Assembly: GCA_031769625.1 (NCBI GenBank)
Contig: JAUIMM010000574.1
Span: 1,302,001-1,366,000 of the forward strand
DNA: 64,000 nt
Source: Taudactylus pleione
Taxonomy: Eukaryota; Chordata; Amphibia; Anura; Myobatrachidae
Direction of reading: 5' to 3'
The translations under genes and the position numbers were made by a program. The notes beneath the pieces were generated by a model. It ran no database searches and had not been told where the DNA came from. It saw nothing but the letters and a program-made list of their open reading frames with translations. This document shows, piece after piece, positions 26,190 through 37,796 of the stretch; position 1 is the first letter of the stretch; each line of letters starts with the position of its first letter.

Positions 26190-29100
26190 CCATGGCCTCA
26201 TGGGGAAGGGCCAGGGAAGAGGTAAGGGAGGCCAGGAGATGCTGGGGATAAATAGGGACATAATATAGTGCACCTGAGAGAGGGCCTTGACCTCATGGGA
26301 AAGGGCCAGGGAAGAGAATGGGGAGGCCAGTAGATGCTGGGGATAAATAAGGACATAATATAGTGCACGTGAGAGATTGCCATGGCCTCATGGGGAAGGG
26401 CCAGGGAAGAGATAGGGGAGGCCAGGAGATGCTGGGGATAAATAGGGACATAATAAAGTGCACCTGAGAGATTGCCATGGCCTCATGGGGAAGGGCCAGG
26501 GAAGAGGTAGGGGAGGCCAGGAGATGCTTGGGATAAATAGGGACATAATATCGTGCACCTGAGAGAGGGCCATGGCCTCATGGGGCAGGGTCAGGGAAGA
26601 GATAGGGGAGGCCAGGAGATGCTAGGGATAAATAGGGACATAATATAGTGCACCTGAGAGAGGGCCATGGCCTCATGGGGAAGGTCCAGGGAAGAGATAG
26701 GGGAGGTCAGGAGATGCTCGGGATAAATAGGGACATAATATAGTGCACCTGAGAGATTGCCATGGCCTCATGGGGAAGGGCCAGGGAAGAGGTAAGGGAG
26801 GCCAGGAGATGCTGGGGATAAATAGGGACATAATATAGTGCACCTGAGAGAGGGCCATGGCCTCATGGGGAAGGGCCAGGGAAGAGATAGGAGAGGCCAG
26901 GAGATGCTGGGGATAAATAGGGACATAATATAGTGCACCTGAGAGAGGGCCATGGCCTCATGTGGAAGGGCCAGGGAAGAGATTGGGGATGCCAGGAGAT
27001 GCTGGGGATAAATAGGGACATAAGATAGTGCACCTGAGAGAGGGCCATGGCCTCATGGGGAAGGGCCAGGGACGAGAAAGGGGAGGCCAGTAGATGCTGG
27101 GGATAAGTAAGGACATAATATAGTGCACCTGAGAGATTGCCATGGCCTCATGGGGAAGGGCCAGGGAAGAGATAGGGGAGGCCAGGAGATGCTGGGGATA
27201 AATAGGGACATAATATAGTGCACCTGAGAGATTGCCATGGCCTCATGGGGAAGGGCCAGGGAAGAGGTAGGGGAGGCCAGGAGATGCTTGGGATAAATAG
27301 GGACATAATATAGTGCACCTGAGAGAGGGCCATGGCCTCATGGGGCAGGGTCAGGGAAGAGATAGGGGAGGCCAGGAGATGCTAGGGATAAATAGGGACA
27401 TAATATAGTGCACCTGAGAGAGGGCCATGGTCTCATGAGGAATGGCCAGGGAAGAGATAGGAGAGGCCAGGAGATGCTGGGAATAAATAGGGACATAATA
27501 TAGTGCACCTGAGAGAGGGCCATGGTCTCATGGGGAAGGGCCAGGGAAGAGATAGGGGAGGCCAGGAGATGTTGGGGATAAATAGGGACATAATATAGTG
27601 CACCTGAGAGAGGGCCATGGCCTCATGGGGAAGGGCCAGGGAAGAGATAGGGGACACCAGGAGATGCTGGGGATAAATAGGGACATAATATAGTGCACCT
27701 GAGAGAGGGCCATGGCCTCATGGGGTAGGGCCAGGGAAGAGATAGGAGAGGCCAGGAGATGCTGGGGATAAATATGGACATAATATAGTGCACCTGAGAG
27801 AGTGCCATGGTCTCATGGGGAAGGGCCAGGGAAGAGGTAAGGGAGGCCAGGAGATGCTGGGGATAAATAGGGACATAATATAGTGCACCTGAGAGAGGGC
27901 CTTGACCTCATGGGAAAGGGCCAGGGAAGAGATAGGAGAGGCCAGGAGATGATGGGGATAAATAGGGACATAATATAGTGCACCTGAGAGAGGGCCATGG
28001 CCTCATGGGGAAGGGCCAGGGAAGAGAATGGGGAGGCCAGTAGATGCTGGGGATAAATAAGGACATAATATAGTGCACGTGAGAGATTGCCATGGCCTCA
28101 TGGGGAAGGGCCAGGGAAGAGATAGGGGAGGCCAGGAGATGCTGGGGATAAATAGGGACATAATAAAGTGCACCTGAGAGATTGCCATGGCCTCATGGGG
28201 AAGGGCCAGGGAAGAGGTAGGGGAGGCCAGGAGATGCTTGGGATAAATAGGGACATAATATAGTGCACCTGAGAGAGGGCCATGGCCTCATGGGGCAGGG
28301 TCAGGGAAGAGATAGGGGAGGCCAGGAGATGCTAGGGATAAATAGGGACATAATATAGTGCACCTGAGAGAGGGCCATGGCCTCATGGGGAAGGTCCAGG
28401 GAAGAGATAGGGGAGGTCAGGAGATGCTCGGGATAAATAGGGACATAATATAGTGCACCTGAGAGATTGCCATGGCCTCATGGGGAAGGGCCAGGGAAGA
28501 GGTAAGGGAGGCCAGGAGATGCTGGGGATAAATAGGGACATAATATAGTGCACCTGAGAGAGGGCCATGGCCTCATGGGGAAGGGCCAGGGAAGAGATAG
28601 GAGAGGCCAGGAGATGCTGGGGATAAATAGGGACATAATATAGTGCACCTGAGAGAGGGCCATGGCCTCATGTGGAAGGGCCAGGGAAGAGATTGGGGAT
28701 GCCAGGAGATGCTGGGGATAAATAGGGACATAATATAGTGCACCTGAGAGAGGGCCATGGCCTCATGGGGAAGGGCCAGGGACGAGAAAGGGGAGGCCAG
28801 TAGATGCTGGGGATAAGTAAGGACATAATATAGTGCACCTGAGAGATTGCCATGGCCTCATGGGGAAGGGCCAGGGAAGAGATAGGGGAGGCCAGGAGAT
28901 GCTGGGGATAAATAGGGACATAATATAGTGCACCTGAGAGATTGCCATGGCCTCATGGGGAAGGGCCAGGGAAGAGGTAGGGGAGGCCAGGAGATGCTTG
29001 GGATAAATAGGGACATAATATAGTGCACCTGAGAGAGGGCCATGGCCTCATGGGGCAGGGTCAGGGAAGAGATAGGGGAGGCCAGGAGATGCTAGGGATA

Positions 29101-29330
29101 AATAGGGACATAATATAGTGCACCTGAGAGAGGGCCATGGCCTCATGGGGAAGGTCCAGGGAAGAGATAGGGGAGGTCAGGAGATGCTCGGGATAAATAG
29201 GGACATAATATAGTGCACCTGAGAGATTGCCATGGCCTCATGGGGAAGGGCCAGGGAAGAGATAGGGGAGGCCAGGAGATGCTGGGGATAAATAGGGACA
29301 TAATATAGTGCACCTGAGAGAGGGTCATGG
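26190..29330. repeat. 1710-bp (18-monomer) duplication in the divergent half of the 95-bp satellite
   Basis: From about 25 kb onward the monomers diverge and lose the four-unit period. Combinations of private variants recur exactly 1710 bp apart, for example units at 26198/27908, 26388/28098, 26673/28383 and 26958/28668. A further block repeats at 2090 bp (27433/29523 and 27528/29618). These are segmental duplications of 18 and 22 monomers. Confidence 0.8.
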
Positions 29331-29955
29331 CCTCATGGGAAAGGGCCAGGGAAGAGATAGGAGAGGCCAGTTGATGCTGGGGATAAAAAGGGACATAATA
29401 TAGTGCACCTGAGAGAGGGCCATGGCCTCATGGGGAAGGGCCAGGGAAGAGATAGGAGAGGCCAGGAGATGCTGGGGATAAATAGGGACATAATATAGTG
29501 CACCTGAGAGAGGGCCATGGTCTCATGAGGAATGGCCAGGGAAGAGATAGGAGAGGCCAGGAGATGCTGGGAATAAATAGGGACATAATATAGTGCACCT
29601 GAGAGAGGGCCATGGTCTCATGGGGAAGGGCCAGGGAAGAGATAGGGGAGGCCAGGAGATGTTGGGGATAAATAGGGACATAATATAGTGCACCTGAGAG
29701 AGGGCCATGGCCTCATGGGGAAGGGCCAGGGAAGAGATAGGGGACACCAGGAGATGCTGGGGATAAATAGGGACATAATATAGTGCACCTGAGAGAGGGC
29801 CATGGCCTCATGGGGTAGGGCCAGGGAAGAGATAGGAGAGGCCAGGAGATGCTGGGGATAAATATGGACATAATATAGTGCACCTGAGAGAGTGCCATGG
29901 TCTCATGGGGAAGGGCCAGGGTAGAGATAGGGGAGGCCAGGAGATGCTGGGGATA

Positions 29956-30488
29956 AAAGAAGAGAAAGCTACAAGTGAGAATGATAATAAACATGAAAAG
30001 GGACAGGCCCAACAGCGCCCCCTTCCCTGTGGTGCCCTGTGCCATGGCACTGGTCGCTCTACCCTAGTTACGGCCCTGCCCTCAGATACTGTCCGCTCTG
30101 GCCTCGCTCCCCAGAACTCCCAGCCACTGCCGCTACTGCTATGTGGCCTAGGCAGCCAGAGAGTCCCTGTGCAAGCACTCACGGGGCAACTGCAGTCTGA
30201 TGCTAACACCAGAGCTCCCTCCTTATATAGCCCTTCCTGAGAGGCCACGAGCCTCTTTCCTTCCCACTCTGAGCACGAGCCCCATCCTAGCTGGCTCGTT
30301 CTGATTCTAGTAATTTCACTAGTCACTATTGGTCAGATTCTAAGCCTACTGAACCCATACCCTGTATGCTTGTTAAATAACATACACAGTGCATACATTG
30401 CTAAAATATAACATTGTTACCTAGCATGAATAAATAATACCTTAATATACTATAAATAATTAAATAATACACACTCACATATATATAG
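29956..30488. other. Low-copy DNA after the satellite, no supported gene
   Basis: A minus-strand open frame of 172 codons (29808-30326) starts here and runs into the satellite. It has no recognisable domain and its C-terminal part is satellite translation, so no gene is called. Otherwise nothing is recognised. Confidence 0.4.
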
Positions 30489-30755
30489 AATGTAAGCTCC
30501 TATGATCAGGGCCCTCTACCCTCTTGTGCTTCTCCTTACTCTACCTTCATCTACTTCTTACTCTCTACCAGGGCACCTAACACTTGGTTGCTTTGCGTTG
30601 TTTGTTATCTGGGTGTTATGGTCGTGAATGTATCAATGTATATTATCCATGTCCTGTAATGTATTGTATTGTACTGTAAGTCACTGTAAATCAATCTATT
30701 TGTTTATGTACTTTATAAGGCGCTGCGGAACACTTGTGGCGCCATATAAATAAAC

Positions 30756-30760
<5 letters not shown>
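30489..30760 (+). repeat. Interspersed retroposon 3' tail
   Basis: The segment runs from TGTAAGCTCC through AGGGCCCTCTACCCTC to GGCGCTGCGGAACACTTG and CGCCATATAAATAAA, and ends in a pure AAT repeat. From memory, this arrangement resembles the 3' end of a very common amphibian and fish LINE/SINE tail (L2/CR1-like) that terminates in a short simple repeat. No coding part is present. The family name is an inference. Confidence 0.5.

Positions 30761-30838
<78 letters not shown>
30761..30838. repeat. (AAT)n followed by (AT)n microsatellite
   Basis: A run of AAT/TAA triplets changes directly into an AT dinucleotide run. It forms the simple-repeat tail of the retroposon fragment to its left. Confidence 0.95.
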
Positions 30839-30840
<2 letters not shown>

Positions 30841-30999
30841 CTCCTTCATAGCCATACAGTAAACATGGCTACACAAGGGATTATCTAACTAAGGTTCAGT
30901 ATTTGCAAATGTTGACCGGGTTGAAAGATAATATTGGAGGATGAGACGAAGTGTCCTCTTTTTATGGCAGATCCTGCACTGATGCTTTAATTACTTGTC

Positions 31000-31615
31000 T
31001 CGGGTATTAGTGTGGGGAGGCAATCGGGAAGCCGACTGCCTAAATACCGGCAGCCGGCTTACCGACTGTCTTATCTCGGCAAGGGTGAAATGTCGGGCAT
31101 CTAGATGTAGACGCCCGCATTTCCCCGATGCCGGGAGACCGGCGCCCGGCATCACGCTCGTAGCTATGCCGGGCGCCGCGAGCGGACAGCCGCGGGGGGG
31201 GAGGGTTAGGTTTAGGGCTCCCGGGGGGGGACTTAGGGTTAGGCACCCCCGCGGGAGGGTTAGGCTAGTGGGAGGGAGGGTTAGGGCTAGGCACCCCCGG
31301 GGGGGACTTAGGGTTAGGCACTCCCCAGGGAACTTAGGTTTAGGCAGCAGGGAAGGGGGTGGTTAGGGTTAGGCACTTAGAGGGGGGATTAGGGATAGGC
31401 ACTTGGGGGGGAAGTTAGGGTTAGGCACCCCTAAGGAGGGTTAGGGTGGTTAGGTTAGGTTAGTGGATACTTACCTATCCACGATCGGGATTTCCAGCGC
31501 TGTCAGGCTTCCGCTGCGTCGCACTCTGCTTCTGTCAGGCTGCCGCTGATGGGAATCAAACCGCCGGCCATGCGGCTGATGGTATTTCATACCAATTCCA
31601 TTAGTGTGTACAAGG
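31000..31615. repeat. GC-rich element with TTAGGG-like internal minisatellite
   Basis: The left part (31000-31190) is GC-rich and contains a perfect 12-bp inverted repeat GGCGCCCGGCAT/ATGCCGGGCGCC near 31140-31177. The middle (31195-31465) is a degenerate array of TTAGGGTTAGGCAC and related units separated by G-runs. The right part (31475-31610) is again GC-rich, with CAGGCTTCCGCTG and CAGGCTGCCGCTG repeats. A second, less dense TTAGGG-rich segment followed by a similar GC-rich block lies at 50823-51055, so this looks like an interspersed element rather than telomeric DNA. No coding capacity is seen. Confidence 0.55.
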
Positions 31616-32096
31616 TATTCCTCTCTGACTCCTCTTACTGAGCAATATTGGCAACTTGCTTGGGTACAATGTTTAATGCAACACTATCCCTTTAGTAGTA
31701 GCTGTGTGGTATCTGATTAGGCTTCATTAAAGTTAATTGTAGTAATTTAGTTGCACTTTCTCCTGGCTAGACCCCCTGAGTATGGGATGACACTACATCT
31801 GCATCCAAGTAGTTAAAGCGCACACTGAAGGATGTGGATGCTCTCCCTGTATTATAATAAGTTTATAGTCTGCTTAGCAGCCTTAGATTATAGCAGAAGC
31901 AGTGGTCGAAGTGGGAATTCTGAAGAGGGGGTATGGAGGTAGCCTGTGAGCATGTCATAGAAGCACACACTAGAAATGGGTGTGGCTACTCAAAACAGGG
32001 TTGTGTCAGCATTTTCCATAATGCCTCTTTCGCCTTCCCATACTTACCCCCCTGCACCACTCATACTCTATATCTCTCTTTTAAACCATGCAGTTT
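31616..32096. other. Low-copy DNA, nothing recognised
   Basis: About 480 bp without a supported gene or repeat, lying between the TTAGGG-rich element and the 36-bp minisatellite. Confidence 0.4.
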
Positions 32097-33012
32097 TCAC
32101 TCCCTGCTTCTAGAGAGGCACACAGAGGTGTTGGGGTACACAGAGGAGGTGAGGCACACAAAGGTGTTGGGGTACACAGTGGAGGTGAGGCACACAGAGG
32201 TGGTGGGGTACCCAGAGGAGGTGATGGACAAAGGGTTGTTGGGGTACACAGAGGAGGTGAGCCATACAGAGGTGGCGGGGTACACAGAGGAGGTGAGGCA
32301 CACAGAAGTGGTGAGGTACACAGAGGTGATGGGGCACACAGAGGTGGGGGGGACACAGAGGAGGTGATGGACACAGGGGTGGTGGGGTACACAGAGGAGG
32401 AGAGGCATACAGAGGTGGTGGGGTACACAGAGAAGGTGAAAGACACAGGGGTGTTGGGGTACACAGAGGAGGTGAGGGACACAGAGATGGTGGGGTACAC
32501 AGAGAAGGTGAAGGACACAGAGGTAGTGGGGTACACAGAGGAGGTGAGGGACACAGAGGTGGTGGGGTGCACAGAGGAGGTGAAGGACACAGAGGTGGTG
32601 GGGTACACAGAGGGAGGTGAAGGACACAGAGGTGGTAGGGTACACAGAGGAGGTGAAAGAACACAGGGGTGTTGGGTGTACACAGAGGAGGAGAGGCATA
32701 CAGAGGTGGTGGGGTACACAGAGAAGGTGAAAGACACAGGGGTGTTGGGGTACACAGAGGAGGAGAGGCATACAGAGGTGGTGGGGTACACAGAGAAGGT
32801 GAAAGACACAGGGGTGTTGGGGTACACAGAGGAGGAGAGGCATACAGAGGTGGTGGGGTACACAGAGAAGGTGAAAGACACAGGGGTGTTGGGGTACACA
32901 GAGGAGGAGTGGCATACAGAGGTGGTGGGGTACACAGAGAAGGTGAAAGACACAGGGGTGTTGGGGTACACAGAGGAGGAGAGGCATACAGAGGTGGTGG
33001 GGTACACACATT
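32097..33012. repeat. 36-bp minisatellite with 72-bp higher-order unit
   Basis: The basic unit is 36 bp, ACACAGAGGTGGTGGGGT followed by ACACAGAGGAGGTGAGGC with variants. In the right half (32660-33010) two diverged units alternate as a clean 72-bp repeat. Because 36 is a multiple of three, several frames on both strands stay open for 300 to 395 codons, giving periodic peptides such as TEVVGYTEEV. I read these as by-products of the period, not genes: they have no flanking exon signals and several frames are equally open. Confidence 0.92.
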
Positions 33013-33059
33013 ACAGCAGGGATCGACAAGTCTTTGTAAAATCTAGGAGTCATCTTAAA

Positions 33060-34110
33060 AGTTTTCTTATTGGCTTCTGTCACCACCCCCTCTCTGATCA
33101 ACTCTTTGCCCCTCCCCTCTCCCTTTCTTATTGGCTTCTGTCACCACCCCTCTCTAATCAACTCTTTGCCCCTCCCCTCTCCTTTCTTATTGGCTTCTGT
33201 CACCTCCCCTCTCTGATCAACTCTTTGCCCCTCCCCTCTCCTTTCTTATTGGCTTCTGTCACCACCCCTCTCTAATCAACTCTTTGCCCCTCCCCTCTCC
33301 TTTCTTATTGGCTTCTGTCACCACCCCTCTCTGATCGGCTCTTTGCCCCTCCCCTCTCCTTTCTTATTGGCTTCTGTCACCACCCCTCTCTAATCAACTC
33401 TTTGCCCCTCCCCTCTCCTTTCTTATTGGCTTCTGTCACCTCTCCTCTCTAATCAACTCTTTGTCCCTCCCCTCTCCTTTTCTTATAGGCTTCTGTCACC
33501 ACTCCTCTCTAATCAACTCTTTGCCCCTACCCTCTCCTTTCTTATTGGCTTCTGTCACCCCTCCTCTATAATCAACTCTTTGCCCCTCCCCTCTCCTTTC
33601 TTATTGGCCTCTGTCACCACCCCTCTCTAATCAACTCTTTGCCCCTCCCCTCTCCTTTCTTATTGGCTTCTGTCACCACCCCTCTCTAATCAACTCTTTG
33701 CCCCTCCCCTCTCCTTTCTTATTGGCTTCTGTCACCACCCCTCTCTAATCAACTCTTTGCCCCTCCCCTCTCCTTTCTTATTGGCTTCTGTCACCACCCC
33801 TCTCTGATCTACTCTTTGTCCCTCCCCTCTCCTTTTCTTATTAGCTTCTGTCACCACCCCTCTCTGATCGGCTCTTTACCCCTCCCCTCTCCTTTCTTAT
33901 TGGCTTCTGTCACCACCCCTCTCTAATCAACTCTTTGCCCCTCCCCTCTCCTTTCTTATTGGCTTCTGTCACCACCCCTCTCTGATCTACTCTTTGTCCC
34001 TCTACTCTCCTTTCTTATTGGCTTCTGTCACCACCCCTCTCTGATCTACTCTTTGCCCCTCTCCTCTCCTTTCTTATAGGCTTCTAACACCACACCTCTC
34101 TGATCAGCAC
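33060..34110. repeat. 59-bp pyrimidine-rich minisatellite (about 17 units)
   Basis: The unit is TTTCTTATTGGCTTCTGTCA followed by CCACCCCTCTCTAATCAACT and CTTTGCCCCTCCCCTCTCC, with a 59-60 bp spacing. Variants include GATCGGCTC and GATCTACTC for AATCAACTC. The array directly follows the purine-rich 36-bp minisatellite. The last units at 34020-34140 are degenerate. Confidence 0.93.
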
Positions 34111-34140
34111 TTTCCTCTCCTCTCTGATCCCCTCCCTCTT

Positions 34141-35646
34141 TCTCTCTATATTCATTCATTGCGCTTCAGTGGACATAAAAGTGACACATCTGAGGTAAAG
34201 TCCTAAACTATATGAAAACTTCAAATAAAAGGTATGAGATTAAAAAAAGTCACTGCTTTGCTATTTAAAGTAATGAGGTGTTCCCAGGCATTACCAGAAA
34301 GTATTATGGGAAAGGTATTTTAAAAATTATTACGAGACCTGAAATAATGATAATGGAGGTAGACAGAACATGACATGGTTAGTAGTAACATTAATATAGG
34401 TGCAATGTATATTTGCTAAGTATGAGCATAGCTGAGAAGGAATCTTCCCATAGGTGTCCCCACTCCAGTGACAGCTGCTTGGGGCAGTAATTACAGTAAT
34501 AAGCTGTGCACCCTGTGGAATCTTACTCTTGCACATTTATTCTGTCAAATTAAGTAAAATGATCAGAATATATAATACAATCTCATCTATTAACTAATAG
34601 CAATGATTCAAAAGAGCAAAAGTCAGATCCTAGGTACTATCCATAAATAAAGCAATGCCAAAGGAGCTACCCCTTAATGTCAGATAATGTATCATCAAAG
34701 CATTCTATTTCCCAAATGGGACCTCCAGCATGATACTGCCACTGTCTGCTGTTTTCTCTTCCCTTCAATATTCTCCTGCAGGCTGGCCATACCTCACTGG
34801 CACAGTCCAGTACAGGGAGCGGGAGGGGGGGACTATGACATGCTCCTTCTCTGGGCTCCGTGTTTCCACGCTACTCCTCTACCCACCTCTATGCACGGCA
34901 TCCCCTGTCACCCTCAATGTGTCCTTGTTGACCCGGGCCTTGCTTTGTCTGTACAGTGAGCAGCTATACACAGTGGTGTAAGTTCACCCCAGATGCCCGG
35001 AGGCAAGGAATAATTTGGTGCCCCCCTCCCCGTCCGCAATTCACATGCAGACAGGCTATAGATAGACAAAGGCAGCAGCTAATGGTCTGACATGGAGCTC
35101 TCCACTAGAGTAAGGTGGCTTCCCAGGTGCCATGTATTGGGTGGCCGTGACGGTACACTCCGGGTACATAATTACAACCCTAGTAGGGGTGAATATGTTG
35201 TGGACAATGGAGGAGGTGCCCCTTCAGAGCTGGAGCCCAGTGGCAGGTGCCTCCATTGTCTCCCATAGTTCAGTGGCGGATCCTCACTCCTCCGGCAATT
35301 CCACTCTCCCACCAGTAAGCACAGTGCTGTCCCCACTGCTCGCTTACCTCAGGCACCACACACTACTCTCAGCGGTCACATGCAGGCTTCTTCCTGCTCA
35401 CCCCTTGCACCGCTCTGCCCCTCTATACTGTTAGCCCACTATGGGGCATTCTCTCCCACTACATAACAGCTGCATTATCTGTCCCTTGCCCTGTGCCCAT
35501 CAGTCCTCACTGTCCAGAGAGGGCAGCCAGCTCCAAATTCCCCTCTGTGAGGGGTGTTAACATGTAGACATACAAATGGCACTTTTAAATAAACACGGGC
35601 ATTTTGTTTTACCATAAGAACAGTGTGTGTGTATATATATATATAT
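34141..35646. other. Low-copy DNA upstream of the hAT element
   Basis: About 1.5 kb with several unsupported open frames up to 100 codons on both strands. None carries a recognisable motif. The right end is an AT dinucleotide run (35632-35646) into which the hAT element is inserted. Confidence 0.45.
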
Positions 35647-36135
35647 TAGGGGTGAGCGGGTTCGGATTTCTGAAATCCGAACCCCCCCGAGCCCCCCCGA
35701 TCCGAGTCCGATCCGAGTCAGGCTCGACTTTTCCCGCCTGACTCGGATCTGAAATCGAGGCAAAACGTCATCATCCCGCCTTCCGAGTCTCGCGAAAGGC
35801 GTCGGCGCCATTTTCTCACTCGGCTGTGGACAGTGAAGAGGGAGGGTGGGAGTTAGGGCTGTGTAGTGTAGTGTAGTGTAGTGCTGCTGTTGTCCACTAC
35901 TTCAAAGTCCATAGAAGCTGGCTGTGTTGTGCTGTGCTGCTGTTGTTAATAGGGGCTGTGTCCACTACTTCAAAGTCCATAGGGGCTGGCTGGACTGTGT
36001 TGTGCAGTCAGTTCTCCATAGGGGCTGTGTCCACTCCAAAGTCCTGTGCAGTGTCCCAGTCCTAAAGGGGTGCTGTAGTGTTGTCCAGGGGGTGCTCTGT
36101 CCATCAGGTGTGCTCCCCCCAAGTGCTAAAAAAAT

Positions 36136-37745
36136 AATATATTTTCTGTGTTTGTGAATTGTGTGCGCAGTAGCCGCACGTGCATCAACAAAGTAGTGCC
36201 AAGCGTGCGCCTGTGTCATAAGTAAAATGGCCGGCTGGCTTGACCGTTAAAGGGTGCTGTAACCCCCGAAAGTACACTCCAGTCCTAACCAAAAAAAAAA
36301 TTATTTTCTGTGTTTGTGAATTGTGTGCGCAGTAGCCGCACGTGCATCAACAAAGTAGTGCCAAGCGTGCGCCTGTGTCATAAGTAAAGGGCCGGCTGGC
36401 TTGACCGTTAATGGGTGCTGTAACCCCCAAAGTACACTCCAGTCCAAACCAAAAAAAAATTTATTTTCTGTGTTTGTGAATTGTGTGCGCAGTAGCCGCA
36501 GGTGCATCAACAAAGTAGTGCCAAGCGTGCGCCTGTGTCATAAGTAAAGGGCCGGCTGGCTTGACCGTTAAAGGGTGCTGTAACCCCCGAAAGTACACTC
36601 CTGTCCAAACCAAAAAAAAAATTATTTTCTGTGTTTGTGAATTGTGTGCGCAGTAGCCGCACGTGCATCAACAAAGTAGTGCCAAGCGTGCGCCTGTGTC
36701 ATAAGTAAAGGGCCAGCTGGCTTGACCGTTAATGGGTGCTGTAACCCCCGAAAGTACACTCCAGTCCAAACCAAAAAAAAAATTAATTTCTGTGTTTGTG
36801 AATTGTGTGCGCAGTAGCCGCACGTGCATCAACAAAGTAGTGCCAAGCGTGCGCCTGTGTCATAAGTAAAGGGCCAGCTGGCTTGACCGTTAAGGGTGCT
36901 GTAACCCCCGAAAGTACACTCCAGTCCAAACCAAAAAAAAAATTAATTTCTGTGTTTGTGAATTGTGTGCGCAGTAGCCGCACGTGCATCAACAAAGTAG
37001 TGCCAAGCGTGCGCCTGTGTCATAAGTAAAGGGCCAGCTGGCTTGACCATTAAAGGGTGCTGTAACCCCCAAAGTACACTCCAGTCCAAACCAAAAAAAA
37101 AATTATTTTCTGTGTTTGTGAATTGTGTGCGCAGTAGCCGCACGTGCATCAACAAAGTAGTGCCAAGCGTGCGCCTGTGTCATAAGTAAAGGGCCGGCTG
37201 GCTTGACCGTTAAGGGTGCTGTAACCCCCGAAAGTACGCTCCAGTCCAAACCAAAAAAAAAATTATTTTCTGTGTTTGTGAATTGTGTGCGCAGTAGCCG
37301 CACGTGCATCAACAAAGTAGTGCCAAGCGTGCGCCTGTGTCATAAGTAAAGGGCCAGCTGGCTTGACCATTAAAGGGTGCTGTAACCCCCAAAGTACACT
37401 CCAGTCCAAACCAAAAAAAAAAATATTTTCTGTGTTTGTGAATTGTGTGCGCAGTAGCCGCACGTGCATCAACAAAGTAGTGCCAAGCGTGCGCCTGTGT
37501 CATAAGTAAAGGGCCGGCTGGCTTGACCGTTAAGGGTGCTGTAACCCCCGAAAGTACGCTCCAGTCCAAACCAAAAAAAAAATTATTTTCTGTGTTTGTG
37601 AATTGTGTGCGCAGTAGCCGCACGTGCATCAACAAAGGAGCAGCGCCAAGCGTGCGCCTGTGTCCCATAAGTAAAGAGCCGGCTGGCTCATTTCTTAAAG
37701 GCTGGTGTAACCCACAAAGTGCACTACTCTCCAGCAAAAATAAAA
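36136..37745 (+). repeat. 160-bp tandem repeat in the hAT 5' leader (about 10 units)
   Basis: Units of about 160 bp start with TTTTCTGTGTTTGTGAATTG, continue with GTGCGCAGTAGCCGCACGTG and end in AGTCCAAACC plus an A-run. About ten copies precede the transposase start codon, the last being divergent. The sister element has about seven copies of the same unit. Each unit has the imperfect inverted repeat GTGCGCAGTAGCCGCAC. Minus-strand frames of 70 codons recur every 160 bp and are not genes. Confidence 0.95.
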
Positions 37746-37796
37746 AAATATTTTCTGTGTTTAGCCGCACGTATATATCAAATCGATATAACATAA

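Larger units (their letters stand above)
19705..29955. repeat. 95-bp satellite array (about 108 units)
   Basis: This is a head-to-tail array of a 95-bp unit. Landmarks in each unit are GGCCATGGCCTCATGGGG, AGGGCCAGGGAAGAGATAGG, CAGGAGATGCTGGGGATAAA and ATAATATAGTGCACC. The first unit (19705-19800) is degenerate and the last decays at about 29955, so both array edges are in the window. The unit is not a multiple of three; overlapping 61-codon minus-strand frames repeat every 95 bp and end in each following unit, which is the signature of a satellite rather than a gene. The plus strand is purine-rich. Confidence 0.98.

Noticed and set aside
19705..29955. More than 90 near-identical 61-codon minus-strand frames
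   Set aside because: They recur every 95 bp, overlap each other and come from a satellite unit. No coding constraint is visible.
29808..30326. 172-codon minus-strand open frame
   Set aside because: Part of it is satellite translation, and the rest has no recognisable domain or splice structure.
31195..31465. Interstitial telomere marking a chromosome fusion
   Set aside because: The TTAGGG units are degenerate, separated by G-runs and flanked by a GC-rich repeat with a relative elsewhere in the window.
32081..33275. Long repetitive open frames (299-395 codons) on both strands
   Set aside because: The 36-bp period is a multiple of three, so any frame without a stop in one unit stays open through the array. 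Several overlapping frames on both strands are equally open and none has exon signals or a recognisable domain.
36301..37475. Repeated 70-codon minus-strand frames
   Set aside because: They are translations of the 160-bp leader repeat of the hAT element and run opposite to the transposase.
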